This document shows, one piece after another, positions 8,354 through 20,536 of a DNA stretch of 64,000 nucleotides. Below the pieces are notes generated by a model. That model saw nothing but the letters and a program-made list of their open reading frames with translations, was not told the origin of the DNA and ran no database searches. The position numbers and the translations under genes are program-made. This stretch comes from Candidatus Nanoarchaeia archaeon (GTDB lineage: Archaea > Nanobdellota > Nanobdellia > SCGC-AAA011-G17 > JACPNG01): positions 78,636 to 142,635 of the forward strand of contig JAQTMY010000002.1 of NCBI GenBank assembly GCA_028714095.1. The letters run 5' to 3'. Numbering within the stretch: the first letter of the stretch is position 1; each line of letters begins with the position of its first letter.

Positions 8354-8797
8354 TATTAAATCTTTATCAGTCTCTATTTCTTTTGTAAACTCAAATTCCG
8401 CTCTCAGTTTTTTAATAACAATGTGAAAGCTTGGAGCTCTTTTAAGTATTGAAAAAACAAAATTTTTATTGCAGACCCTTTTGATCTCGCTTATCGCTTT
8501 GTTTAAATCTTTCACATTTTGCAGAACCGTTACACATAAAACATTATCAAAATAATTATCTCTGAAAGGAATATTCTCAGCAGTTCCAAGATAGGCATCC
8601 TGTTTATCCTTAATCAGTTCAGAGCTTGGATCTATTCCAGTAACATTATTAAAAAATTCTCTTGATATTAATGTTCCGCAGCCAACATCCAGGGTTTTTC
8701 CCTTAAGTATTATATTTTCTCTTATAACCCTAAACTTTTCTCTCTGCTCACTTCCATATAGTTCATTATATCCTCTCTCAGATAATTCATTGTACAT
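8333..8797 (-). CDS. Class I SAM-dependent methyltransferase
   Basis: 154 residues from an ATG at 8797, which overlaps the upstream MBL-fold gene by 11 bases; a start 48 bases earlier would overlap much more. Motif I LDVGCG is near residues 36-41, followed by a GID acidic loop, an AENIPF segment and FDNVLCVTVLQNV, the usual order of the Methyltransf_11 family. The N-terminus carries the MYNELSERGYNELYG capping helix seen in such enzymes. The substrate is unknown. It is probably translated with the MBL-fold gene. Confidence 0.75.
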   Translation of the reverse strand: MYNELSERGYNELYGSEQREKFRVIRENIILKGKTLDVGCGTLISREFFNNVTGIDPSSELIKDKQDAYLGTAENIPFRDNYFDNVLCVTVLQNVKDLNKAISEIKRVCNKNFVFSILKRAPSFHIVIKKLRAEFEFTKEIETDKDLILIKHIE

Positions 8798-9377
8798 TTT
8801 CGTAATCGTGTCCTGGAGCCAATACTTTATAAGGTATTTCAGCAATTTTGGATATTGACTGTTCGATTTTTCCTGGTATTGAGGTTGGTAAGTCTGTTCT
8901 CCCTAAAATTCCATTTTTGAATAAAGTGTCTCCTGTGAATAATACTTTATCTTCTTCGTACCATAAGCATATAGATCCCCTTGTATGGCCGGGTGTTAAA
9001 TAAACTTTTAACCCATTAAATATCTCAGGTAGTTTATTTAATTTAATCCCATCAAGTATTTCCTGATTTTTTATGCATGTTTTTTGGGCTGCTAAGTTAT
9101 AACTTAAAATTTCCTGCTCAGATGCATAAAACTTTGCATTTGTAAATTTTTTTGGGTTTCCTATATGATCATAATGCAAATGGGTAAATATCACATGCTT
9201 AATAGTTTCAGGATTATATCCTATTAATTTAAGGGTTTTTATAATATCATCACAATTTCCCCTTTCCCCTATATCAATTAAAATAGGCTCTTTTTGTGTT
9301 ATTAAATAACAGTTTGAACTTGGCTCTAATGGTCCATTAATCTTCCAGACAGAACCAGCAATCTTCTTTGTTTTCAT
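8787..9377 (-). CDS. MBL-fold metallo-hydrolase (glyoxalase II-like)
   Basis: 196 residues. The metal-binding signature HLHYDH lies at residues 66-71, with His131 (PGHTRGS), Asp150 (FTGD) and His190 (PGHD) completing a two-metal site. The order and spacing are those of the hydroxyacylglutathione-hydrolase-like group, which hydrolyses thioesters or related substrates. There is no signal peptide, so it should be cytosolic. It is the first gene of a two-gene unit with the methyltransferase and diverges from the XRE/isc operon. Confidence 0.82.
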   Translation of the reverse strand: MKTKKIAGSVWKINGPLEPSSNCYLITQKEPILIDIGERGNCDDIIKTLKLIGYNPETIKHVIFTHLHYDHIGNPKKFTNAKFYASEQEILSYNLAAQKTCIKNQEILDGIKLNKLPEIFNGLKVYLTPGHTRGSICLWYEEDKVLFTGDTLFKNGILGRTDLPTSIPGKIEQSISKIAEIPYKVLAPGHDYENVQ

Positions 9378-9438
9378 AGCTCCTATTTGTTGTTTGTAAC
9401 TTTATAAGTATTGTTGTTATTTTGAATCTTGGAATATA

Positions 9439-9501
9439 TTATTTGTGGCAAATAAACCTTACCAAAACATTTATATATTGTTAACATTCACTATTGTGAA
9501 T
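9439..9501. promoter_or_regulatory. Two palindromes flanking a TATA box: candidate operators of the XRE-isc operon
   Basis: TTATTTG-TGG-CAAATAA (9439-9455) is a perfect inverted repeat with 7-base arms. ATTCAC-TATT-GTGAAT (9486-9501) is a perfect repeat with 6-base arms ending 1 base before the ATG at 9503. Between them AACATTTATATATTG (about 9467-9480) reads as a BRE/TATA. Transcription would start near the second palindrome, giving an almost leaderless mRNA. A repressor there would block initiation. The XRE protein encoded next is the obvious candidate (inference). Confidence 0.65.
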
Positions 9502-9502
9502 T

Positions 9503-9856
9503 ATGAAACTTGTCCAAGAAATAGAGGTCTGGTATACTTTGCCAGCATTGAGAAAACAGCTAACCTTAGAGCTAAAAGAATTAAAACTAAGTCAGACAGA
9601 AATAGCTAAAATTTTATGTATAAGACCCTCAGCAGTTTCCCAATATGTTAAAAATAAAAGAGCTACTCAATTTAAATTTCCAGAATCAATAAAGAAGGAA
9701 ATAAAAAAATCTGCCCTAAGCCTGAAAAATAAAAAATGCGGATTAACTGAAGAGCTAAATAGATTATGTATTATTATCAGGCAGAATGGTCATTTATGTT
9801 CCTTGCATCATCAGCAGGAGCCAACACTAAAGAATTGTAGAGCCTGTTTAAAATGA
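9503..9856 (+). CDS. XRE-type HTH regulator with C-terminal cysteine cluster
   Basis: 117 residues. A Cro/XRE-like helix-turn-helix occupies about residues 29-52 (LSQTEIAKILCIRPSAVSQY). The C-terminal half carries Cys79, Cys89, Cys99, Cys112 and Cys115 plus a His pair at 102-103. This resembles a metal or Fe-S cluster site. The stop overlaps the iscS start as ATGA, so it is the first gene of the isc operon. By analogy with IscR and SufR, an unrelated fold, it could sense cluster or iron status and repress its own operon. That role is inference from context, cysteines and operators. Related archaeal HTH proteins of this layout are known, with little experimental work. Confidence 0.75.
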   Translation: MKLVQEIEVWYTLPALRKQLTLELKELKLSQTEIAKILCIRPSAVSQYVKNKRATQFKFPESIKKEIKKSALSLKNKKCGLTEELNRLCIIIRQNGHLCSLHHQQEPTLKNCRACLK

Positions 9857-10986
9857 AAACATATCTTGATAATGCTGCAACAACAAAAGTAGATTCAGAG
9901 GTAGTTAAAGCCATGAAACCTTATTTTGAGGAAAAGTATGGCAATGCTTCATCTCTCCACTCATTTGGGTCTGAAGCAAAAAAAGCATTGGAAGAATCAA
10001 GAAAAAAAATTGCTGATAAAATAAATGCAGACCCCTCTGAAATAATTTTTGTTTCCTCAGGCACAGAAGCAGATAATTTAGCAATAACTGGCATTGCAAA
10101 ACTAAAAGGAAAGGGTCACATAATTACCTCTAAAATAGAACATCCAGCAGTTTTGGAAACTTGCAAAGAACTTGAAAAAAACGGATTTGATGTTACTTAT
10201 CTTAATGTAGACAAAGATGGTTTTGTAAAGGATTTTGAAAAAAGTATCAAATCAAATACAATTCTTGTTTCAATAATGCATGCTAATAATGAAATCGGGA
10301 CAGTCCAAGATATAGAAAAGATAGGAAAAATATGCAGATCAAAAAATATAATTTTCCATTCTGACTGCGTCCAGAGTTTTACAAAAGAAAAGATTGACGT
10401 TAAAAAGATGAGTATTGACTTAGCATCATTTTCAAGCCACAAGATTCATGGTCCAAAGGGAATCGCAGCGCTGTATATAAAGGAAGGAATAAAACTAAAA
10501 AAATTAATGTTTGGAGGCCACCATGAAAAAAGTATAAGGCCTGGAACAGAAAACATCCCTGGGATAGTTGGATTTGCCAAAGCAGTTCAGATAGCAAATG
10601 AAAATGATGTTGAAAGAATAAAACAGATGAGAGATAAATTAATTAATGGGTTGCTTAAGATTCCAGATACAAGATTAAATGGAGATAAAGAAAAAAGATT
10701 ATGCAATAATATAAGTATCTCATTTAGATATGTTGAAGGAGAATCAATGTTGTTGTATCTTGATGAGAAAGGGATTGCAGTTTCTACAGGATCTGCCTGT
10801 TCCTCTCAATCTCTGGAGCCAAGTCATGTATTGATTTCTATAGGACTGCCTCATGAGATAGCTCATGGTACAATAAGATATTCACTAAGCAAGTATACAA
10901 CAGAAAAAGAAATTGAATACACAATAAAAACAACAAAAGAAGTTATTGAAAGACTAAGAAGAATTAGTCCAATAAAAAGGAGATAA
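9853..10986 (+). CDS. iscS: Cysteine desulfurase
   Basis: 377 residues, a class V PLP aminotransferase-fold enzyme that removes sulfur from cysteine for Fe-S cluster and thiolation pathways. The PLP lysine is Lys197 in SSHKIHGPKG. The ring-stacking histidine is in KIEHPAV (His98). The persulfide-forming cysteine is Cys316 in STGSACSSQ, the group I (IscS/NifS) consensus. It is slightly shorter than bacterial IscS (about 400). It sits between the Cys-rich regulator and iscU, separated from the latter by 1 base. Confidence 0.95.
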   Translation: MKTYLDNAATTKVDSEVVKAMKPYFEEKYGNASSLHSFGSEAKKALEESRKKIADKINADPSEIIFVSSGTEADNLAITGIAKLKGKGHIITSKIEHPAVLETCKELEKNGFDVTYLNVDKDGFVKDFEKSIKSNTILVSIMHANNEIGTVQDIEKIGKICRSKNIIFHSDCVQSFTKEKIDVKKMSIDLASFSSHKIHGPKGIAALYIKEGIKLKKLMFGGHHEKSIRPGTENIPGIVGFAKAVQIANENDVERIKQMRDKLINGLLKIPDTRLNGDKEKRLCNNISISFRYVEGESMLLYLDEKGIAVSTGSACSSQSLEPSHVLISIGLPHEIAHGTIRYSLSKYTTEKEIEYTIKTTKEVIERLRRISPIKRR

Positions 10987-10987
10987 A

Positions 10988-11365
10988 ATGTACTCTGAAA
11001 AATTAATGGAAAGGTTCAGGAATCCAAAATTTGTTGGAAAAATAAAATATCCAGATGGGGTTGGGGAAGAAGGAAATATGAGATGTGGCGACATAATGAA
11101 ATTATATATTAAAGTTAAAGACAATAAGATTATGGATGCTAAATTTGAAACCTTTGGATGTGCTGCAGCAATAGCTACCTCTGATGCTTTATGTGAATTA
11201 GCAATTGGAAAAACTCTGGGTGAAGCATTAAAGATAAAAAAAGAAGATATAATAAAATTACTCGGAGGCGATGTTCCTAAAATAAAATATCATTGTTCAG
11301 TCTTGGGTGTTGAAACATTACATAAAGCAATAGAAGATTATAAGAAAAAACATAAATCTTTTTAA
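10988..11365 (+). CDS. iscU: Fe-S cluster scaffold IscU
   Basis: 125 residues. The three cluster ligands are Cys33 (in MRCGD, with the conserved Asp35), Cys58 (FGCAAAIA) and Cys103 (HCSVLG). This is the canonical IscU pattern. It receives sulfur from IscS and assembles 2Fe-2S or 4Fe-4S clusters. No hscA/hscB, ferredoxin or A-type carrier follows; the next gene is convergent and overlaps by 4 bases, so the operon is a minimal regulator-iscS-iscU unit. Confidence 0.95.
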   Translation: MYSEKLMERFRNPKFVGKIKYPDGVGEEGNMRCGDIMKLYIKVKDNKIMDAKFETFGCAAAIATSDALCELAIGKTLGEALKIKKEDIIKLLGGDVPKIKYHCSVLGVETLHKAIEDYKKKHKSF

Positions 11366-12102
11366 TATTCTGCTTGTCTCCAGAGTGTTTCAAACAATTG
11401 CTTGTATTGTCTTGTTATTTTTTCGCTTTGTATATGGACTGCGATTGGATCTTGCGTCCAATTTACTATAAGGAGATTATCTCTAAAGATTGTAATGCCT
11501 TGAGGAAAGTCAAAATCTATATATCTAACAATTTTCTTTAAAAATTTCTCTCGGTCAGAATATACATCTTCATATATTTTTTTTACCTCTTTTTTTGCGA
11601 GAATCTTCACTACCAGTCCTTTCTCTTCTCTTTTAATTCCAAATCTTCTATAAAAAGTCTGTATTTGTTTATCTTTATGTTCCTCACCTAAAGAAAAAGC
11701 ATAATAAACCTCCCCTCTTTTACTATCCTCAATCAACTGATTTAAAAAAGAAAAGATTGCTTTACTTCCTTCAAGAAACTCAGCAAAGGTTTTTTCTTTT
11801 GATTTATTTTCTTTTGATTTTAAGATAGAAACTAATCCCTCAATTTTTTTCTCTTTTTCTTTGAAGATAGTAAGAATTTTTTTAGGATCAGATGCTTGAA
11901 AATACTTTGTTTTTCCTTTGATAATCCAGCTAACCAAACCCTTATTTTCTAACGACCCAAGAACCTCATAAATTTTTGAACTAGGGATCCTCGCCTTTTT
12001 TATTATTGGACCCGTTGTAACCAAACCCAACTCAAGTAGAACTAAGTATGTCCTTGCTTCTCTTTCTGTTAGTCCTATCTCTAAGAGCCCCCCAATTTCC
12101 AT
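11362..12102 (-). CDS. TrmB-family transcriptional regulator
   Basis: 246 residues. The N-terminal winged helix (about 1-75) has the family consensus: LTEREARTYLVLLELG, then IPSSKIYEVLGSLENKGLV. A coiled coil (about 78-105) leads into a C-terminal effector-like domain with VYYAFSLGEE and a beta-rich region to the end. TrmB proteins usually control sugar uptake or central metabolism, but no transporter is near. It is divergent from the unknown gene at 12221 across a 118-base gap with inverted repeats, making that gene a likely target. Confidence 0.85.
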   Translation of the reverse strand: MEIGGLLEIGLTEREARTYLVLLELGLVTTGPIIKKARIPSSKIYEVLGSLENKGLVSWIIKGKTKYFQASDPKKILTIFKEKEKKIEGLVSILKSKENKSKEKTFAEFLEGSKAIFSFLNQLIEDSKRGEVYYAFSLGEEHKDKQIQTFYRRFGIKREEKGLVVKILAKKEVKKIYEDVYSDREKFLKKIVRYIDFDFPQGITIFRDNLLIVNWTQDPIAVHIQSEKITRQYKQLFETLWRQAEY

Positions 12103-12143
12103 ATTAACTCAAAAAAATCTGAATATTTAAATCTTTCTAATGA

Positions 12144-12191
12144 CTACTCTCTTAAGGGGTAGATAAGTTATAAGTAGGGTATTATACTACT
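12144..12191. promoter_or_regulatory. Inverted repeats between TrmB regulator and divergent gene
   Basis: CTACTC-n7-GGGTAG (12144-12162) and AGTAG-n9-CTACT (12173-12191) share a CTAC/GTAG core and lie 10 bases apart. AT-rich TATA candidates flank them: ATTTAAAT near 12125-12132 for the minus-strand gene and TTATAAG near 12168-12174 for the plus-strand gene. This layout suits a shared operator bound by the TrmB protein (inference). Confidence 0.45.
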
Positions 12192-12220
12192 AAAGAGCGG
12201 AGATAATAGAAAGACTATGG

Positions 12221-13357
12221 ATGAAAATGAGCAAAGTCAAACAAATTTTTGAAGAGATTAGAGAAGGAGAAATTAAACTAGAACAAGAAAGAATCAAACT
12301 AGAGCAAGAAAAAAAAGAGAGACTAAAGCGTATCACAAATCTTAGTGAAAATATAAAATTAAAACTTAACGATTCCTCTGTACAAGAAGATGCCAGAGAC
12401 TTTTTTAAATTTATTAAAAAGTCTGGGGAGTACAAACAATATGCAAATAATTCTCAGGGGTTTATACTAGACCCGCCTAAGGATTCTAGAGTAGTTTTAG
12501 AAATAAGCCCCTATAAGTGTTTTAAATCAGGCCTTAAGAACGTTGAGGGGTGGGATAATTTAAAAAAGAATTTAGATTCTGATGGTCCTCCATTTATGTA
12601 TTTCCCTTCAGTAAATTTAATATTAGGACAACCAATCCCCGGTTTCTATGAACATAAATGGATTAGCGGGGACGGAGTTGACGGAGTTTTTTGTCGGTTT
12701 GAGCAAGATATAATCCATACACTTTGTCTTGGATGGAACCATGAAGGGATACAACTATATTTTTATTCTCAATATACCTCTCCTGATTTCTTCTACTGGG
12801 AATACTGGGAGGATATACCTAACTTGAAAAATTCTAAAATAAAGAACGGCTATATACCCTTTGATCCTAAAACATTAAAATACGGGACTTCTGAAGAATT
12901 ATTTAATTTCCCCTTAGGTTCAAGAAAAAATCTTGACGGAGAAGAATACATATCCCTGAAAGAATATAAAACTCTTTGTGATAAAGTTGGTTGCGAACTT
13001 ATTTTTAGACATTCTGTCAATCGCTCTATCGAACGTTTAACTGGCAACGACTGTTACTCTGACCAATATTATTTAAAGGCTATAGCTCATATAATTTCTC
13101 CAATGAATAAAAATACCTTGCTCCTGGAAAACCCAAGCCTCCTCCCAAAAGGAGCTCCCGATCAATATAGCAAGACTTTAGAGGAGTACAATCAAAAAGG
13201 GTTTGCAGAGCTATTGTTAAGACAGTCAGATCTTGATTTTGAGGAAGCTCTTAAAGAATTTGAGGAATACCTAATAGATTATAATGGTCCAAAAGGGATC
13301 ATAGGGGATATATATAAAGATAATCCTGAGGTTTTTCAAAGAATTTTTAAAGAATAA
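12221..13357 (+). CDS. Unknown protein with N-terminal coiled coil
   Basis: 378 residues that I do not recognise. Residues 1-50 are a highly charged coiled coil with a heptad-like EEIREGE/KLEQERI/KLEQEKK pattern. The rest appears globular and aromatic-rich (FYEHKWISGDGVDG, FFYWEYWEDIP) and ends in an acidic helical tail. There is no signal peptide or membrane helix. SD-like GCGGAGAT (12197-12204) lies 16 bases upstream. It stands alone, divergent from the TrmB regulator and convergent with trxB. Confidence 0.65.
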   Translation: MKMSKVKQIFEEIREGEIKLEQERIKLEQEKKERLKRITNLSENIKLKLNDSSVQEDARDFFKFIKKSGEYKQYANNSQGFILDPPKDSRVVLEISPYKCFKSGLKNVEGWDNLKKNLDSDGPPFMYFPSVNLILGQPIPGFYEHKWISGDGVDGVFCRFEQDIIHTLCLGWNHEGIQLYFYSQYTSPDFFYWEYWEDIPNLKNSKIKNGYIPFDPKTLKYGTSEELFNFPLGSRKNLDGEEYISLKEYKTLCDKVGCELIFRHSVNRSIERLTGNDCYSDQYYLKAIAHIISPMNKNTLLLENPSLLPKGAPDQYSKTLEEYNQKGFAELLLRQSDLDFEEALKEFEEYLIDYNGPKGIIGDIYKDNPEVFQRIFKE

Positions 13358-13374
13358 ATATCTATCAAGTATTA

Positions 13375-14280
13375 CTAGGCTTTCTTTATTCTTATATAAT
13401 TAAAAACAGAATTAGCAGCAATTGCGCCTTCAGCAGCAGCAGTTATAACCTGTCTTACCCCCCCACTTCCAGTTGTAACATCTCCAGCTGCAAATACTCC
13501 CTCAATATTTGTTTGCATCTTAGGATTAACTACAATATAACCAACTTCATCTAAATTTATTCCTAGTTTTTTAATTAGACTCGTTGATGGTATTGAACCA
13601 ACCTCAACAAAGATTGCATTAACTTTTAATTCCTGTCCGTTATTTAAAATTACAGATTCAACATGTTTCTCTCCCTTAATTTTTTCTATTATTGCTTTTT
13701 CAATAATCTCAATATTTTTTTTATCTTGTACAAGAGAGATATTATGTGGTTCTCCTGTTAATTTGTCTTTAGCAACTAAATATACTTTAGGGCAATATTC
13801 AGATAATAATAATGAAGCTATACAAGCACTATCCCCCCCGCCGGCAACAACCGCATTTTTTCCCTTGTAGAATGGAGCATCACAGGTATAACAATAAGAA
13901 ATTCCTTTTCCTGCAAATCTTTCTTCATCCTTAATATTTAATCTCCTTTTTTTAGTGCCAAGAGCCAGGATTAAGGATTTTCCTTCAATTTTTTCTTCTT
14001 TGTCTGTTGTTACAATAAATTTATCTTTGTCTTTTTTGATATCCTTAATATTTTGTTCTTTGATTTCAACATTAAAAGACCTGACATGTTCTTCCATTCT
14101 ATTCATTAGTTCCATCCCACTTACATTGTTAATTCCAGGATAATTTTCTACTTTGTGGGCATCAACAATTAGCCCTCCTAAATTCTCAGAAACCAAAATT
14201 GTTTTTAATTTATATCTTGCTGCATAGATTGCAGCAGTCATCCCTGCAGCTCCCCCCCCAATAATAATTAAGTCATACAT
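13375..14280 (-). CDS. trxB: Thioredoxin reductase
   Basis: 301 residues, a low-molecular-weight FAD/NAD(P)H disulfide reductase. FAD-binding GGGAAG is at about 8-13. The redox-active CYTC is at residues 130-133 (Cys130/Cys133). A second nucleotide-binding GGGDSA (148-153) follows, and AAGDVT near the C-terminus is the last FAD contact. The NADPH-specificity segment (HRR in bacteria) is replaced by a VAKDK-containing stretch, so cofactor preference is open. No thioredoxin gene is adjacent. It would supply reducing power to a cytosolic thiol system. Confidence 0.93.
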   Translation of the reverse strand: MYDLIIIGGGAAGMTAAIYAARYKLKTILVSENLGGLIVDAHKVENYPGINNVSGMELMNRMEEHVRSFNVEIKEQNIKDIKKDKDKFIVTTDKEEKIEGKSLILALGTKKRRLNIKDEERFAGKGISYCYTCDAPFYKGKNAVVAGGGDSACIASLLLSEYCPKVYLVAKDKLTGEPHNISLVQDKKNIEIIEKAIIEKIKGEKHVESVILNNGQELKVNAIFVEVGSIPSTSLIKKLGINLDEVGYIVVNPKMQTNIEGVFAAGDVTTGSGGVRQVITAAAEGAIAANSVFNYIRIKKA

Positions 14281-14313
14281 CTAACACTAAATTGGATTCA
14301 CAATTTAAAAATG

Positions 14314-14709
14314 TTATTGTTCAATAAAATTTAAAATAATCTCTCTTTCTCTTGGCCCGCTCAGCTCAACCAAAAAAATATTTTGCCATCTTCCTAAATC
14401 TAGTTTGTTATTTTTTATTGGAACTAACTCATTGGTTCTAAATAATGTTGTTCTTAGGTGTGCATCTCCATTATCATCGTTGTTTAATTTATTATGTAAA
14501 TATTCTTCCTTGCTGGAAATTAATTTTTCAATTTTTTTATTAAGATCTTCTTTAATTCCCTCGTCATTTTCATTAATCCACAAGGCTGCAGTCGTATGCT
14601 TCACAAAAATATTAACTAAGCCTTCTTTAAAATTAATATATGAATTTATTCTAGAAGTTAAATTAATTAACTCAATTCTTTTATCTGTTTTTATTTTTAG
14701 ACTAATCAT
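14314..14709 (-). CDS. yjbQ: YjbQ/UPF0047 family protein
   Basis: 131 residues with the whole UPF0047 pattern: KHTTAALWINEN in the N-terminal half, NDDNGDAHLRTTLF in the middle and LGRWQNIFLVELSGPRER at the C-terminus. These histidines form the putative metal site. Some members have secondary thiamine-phosphate synthase activity, but the physiological role is unsettled. It is on the same strand as trxB with 33 bases between. Confidence 0.88.
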   Translation of the reverse strand: MISLKIKTDKRIELINLTSRINSYINFKEGLVNIFVKHTTAALWINENDEGIKEDLNKKIEKLISSKEEYLHNKLNNDDNGDAHLRTTLFRTNELVPIKNNKLDLGRWQNIFLVELSGPREREIILNFIEQ

Positions 14710-15011
14710 AGGAATCTACTCTAGATAACTTATTAATTAATCTTTTTAATATTATTAACCAAAAGATTTATAAAGGTGAAATTTAACCATTTTCCTTGCA
14801 ATGAAAAAAGATATTAATGCATTGTCTTTTTGATTAAAATTCTTGACTTATACTCAAAATTTTATATTTATTAACATGTCCTTAACCGAGGATATGTAAT
14901 AATCAATGAGTCCCTGATTGAACAATCACGGATGATGTATGAAGTAGAGGTAAATGTTGTAGAAACTACGCATTTAATTCCTATATATAAGACTAATAGA
15001 AGCGACCAATA
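14710..15011 (+). promoter_or_regulatory. rRNA operon promoter and leader
   Basis: A gene-free stretch upstream of 16S. TTTATAAA at 14767-14774, preceded by an A-rich BRE-like sequence, is the best rRNA promoter; a second AT-rich candidate (TTTTATATTTATT) is near 14859-14871. The leader contains the 5' strand of the 16S processing stem (14935-14965). A ten-codon frame starting at ATG 14801-14812 is not convincing as a gene. Confidence 0.55.
14935..14965 (+). other. Pre-16S processing stem, 5' strand (bulge-helix-bulge)
   Basis: Pairs with 16491-16521. Outer helix ATGTATGAAGTAG, 4-bp core AGGT, bulge AAA (14952-14954), inner helix TGTTGTAGAAA. With the opposite AGA bulge this is a canonical archaeal BHB: two 3-base bulges on opposite strands separated by 4 bp. 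It would be cut by the tRNA splicing endonuclease. Confidence 0.9.
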
Positions 15012-16484
<1,473 letters not shown>

Positions 16485-16490
16485 ATTATT

Positions 16491-16521
16491 TTTCTACAAC
16501 AACCTAGACTACTTCATACAT
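16491..16521 (+). other. Pre-16S processing stem, 3' strand (bulge-helix-bulge)
   Basis: Complement of 14935-14965: TTTCTACAACA, core ACCT, bulge AGA (16506-16508), CTACTTCATACAT. It begins a few bases after the mature 16S end, so cleavage at the bulges would release a pre-16S circle or precursor. Confidence 0.9.
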
Positions 16522-16530
16522 TATGTTTAT

Positions 16531-16630
16531 GGGCCCGTAGCTCAGTTGGCTTAGAGCGTCGCCCTTGCAAAGGACCTTACTTTGTCCTCGAGAGAGGCGG
16601 AGGTCCCGGGTTCGAGCCCCGGTGGGTCCA
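16531..16630 (+). tRNA. tRNA-Ala(TGC) with a ~25-base intron
   Basis: Acceptor strands GGGCCCG and TGGGTCC, A discriminator at 16630, T arm CCGGG-TTCGAGC-CCCGG. The anticodon arm is TCGCC, loop CTTGCAA, GGCGG only if about 25 bases are removed at about 16570/71-16594/95. The insert sits at the usual 37/38 position and folds on itself through AGGAC/GTCCT. Exact cut sites are ambiguous by a base because A flanks both ends. Its place between 16S and 23S is typical of euryarchaeal-type rRNA operons. Confidence 0.9.
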
Positions 16631-16672
16631 CTTTATATAATGAGGTTCGTTGATAATTATTCGCGGACTGAC

Positions 16673-16698
16673 GATATTAATATTTTTGAATTAATATC
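16673..16698 (+). repeat. Perfect hairpin in the 16S-23S spacer
   Basis: GATATTAAT (16673-16681) and ATTAATATC (16690-16698) form a perfect 9-bp stem with an 8-base loop, between tRNA-Ala and the 23S processing stem. It may separate tRNA from pre-23S processing. No U-run follows, so it is not an obvious terminator. Confidence 0.6.
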
Positions 16699-16704
16699 AT
16701 GCAT

Positions 16705-16731
16705 AGGAAAACAGCAACCAGAATTGAATCA
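16705..16731 (+). other. Pre-23S processing stem, 5' strand
   Basis: AGGAAAACAGCA (16705-16716) and GAATTGAATCA (16721-16731) pair with 19628-19639 and 19615-19625 downstream of 23S. The joint between the helices is ACCA on this side and AA on the other. This is an internal loop rather than the strict BHB seen around 16S. Confidence 0.85.
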
Positions 16732-19610
<2,879 letters not shown>

Positions 19611-19614
19611 TTTT

Positions 19615-19639
19615 TGATTCAATTCAATGCTGTTTTCCT
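19615..19639 (+). other. Pre-23S processing stem, 3' strand
   Basis: TGATTCAATTC and TGCTGTTTTCCT, complementary to the two blocks at 16705-16731. A T-run (19641-19652) follows directly and could end the rRNA transcript. Confidence 0.85.
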
Positions 19640-19672
19640 GTGTTTTTTATTTTTAAAAAAAAGAATTCTTGA

Positions 19673-20443
19673 TTAATATTTGTTTAAAATATCAATTTTT
19701 ATATTTCTATCTTTATCAATAGTCATTGCTGCAGCACTAACACCAAAATGATCTTCTATAGCATTAAATGCACTTTCTACTAAGCTACCAACATCTTTTG
19801 AGTTTATTTTCATTACAAAAGGATTTCTGTCAAAAGGAGGTAAAGGATTTATATTTTCTCCACTATAAGTTGTTATTAACCACCCCTCACCAAGTTCAGG
19901 CTCAAAATTATGGGTTTCCTTTTTTATTTTTTCACCTTCTTTTTTAACGAGATGAAGTGTCCCAATTGGGAAATTATTGACGTAAGAAATAACTCCACTT
20001 ATTCTTGGAGTAAAATTTGGAGCATCAGGTTCATAGCTTGTTATATCAATTCCATTTATGAATTTAGGATCTCTAAATGCTATTTCGGCTACATAAAGAG
20101 AAGAATCTATGGTTGCTCCTGCATTATTGGTTTTAGCAGTTTTATATAATAAATCTGTCTGAGCACCATTACTAACAACAATATAAACTCCGTCTTTTTT
20201 CACTAATGGGATCATTGCATTATAAACTAATAAAGAAGGGTTTCCTTTTTTAAGTTGTTCTTCGTCAGTAACTTCGATTTTAACCTTTTTTTTATCATCC
20301 ATAACAAGTCTTCTTGCTTGGCTAGAAGGGCTTCTTCCAGTTAAAGTGTAAACAGCAAAAATCTTTTCATCAGGAGTCATTCCTATAGTTATTCCTCTCC
20401 CGCTGTATTCCATTTTCCTTAAAGACTCAAAACTATCTTTCAT
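19673..20443 (-). CDS. purO: IMP cyclohydrolase PurO-like
   Basis: 256 residues from the ATG at 20443; an upstream extension would cross the TATA-like TTTTTATAAAG at 20465-20475. The N-terminus shows the PurO pattern: YSGRGITIGM, then VYTLTGRSPSSQARRL. Later come VVSNGAQTD and a glycine-rich region. PurO closes the purine ring to make IMP in archaea that lack PurH. It is unlike other purine genes in being isolated here, next to rRNA and RNase P RNA; purA lies 7 kb away. The length is somewhat above the roughly 200 residues of methanogen PurO, so a broader IMP-cyclohydrolase-like role is possible. Confidence 0.78.
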   Translation of the reverse strand: MKDSFESLRKMEYSGRGITIGMTPDEKIFAVYTLTGRSPSSQARRLVMDDKKKVKIEVTDEEQLKKGNPSLLVYNAMIPLVKKDGVYIVVSNGAQTDLLYKTAKTNNAGATIDSSLYVAEIAFRDPKFINGIDITSYEPDAPNFTPRISGVISYVNNFPIGTLHLVKKEGEKIKKETHNFEPELGEGWLITTYSGENINPLPPFDRNPFVMKINSKDVGSLVESAFNAIEDHFGVSAAAMTIDKDRNIKIDILNKY

Positions 20444-20536
20444 TTTTATTAACAAACCAAACTTTTTTATAAAGACTATCCAACTCAAAAATATATATCC
20501 AAAACCTTTAAAAACAATCAAAATACCATAAAAGTC

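Noticed and set aside
14811-14843. Short frame in the rRNA leader
   Set aside because: About ten codons with no SD and inside the untranslated pre-rRNA.
19640-19672. 5S rRNA after 23S
   Set aside because: Only 33 T-rich bases separate the 23S stem from purO; no 5S-like sequence is present.
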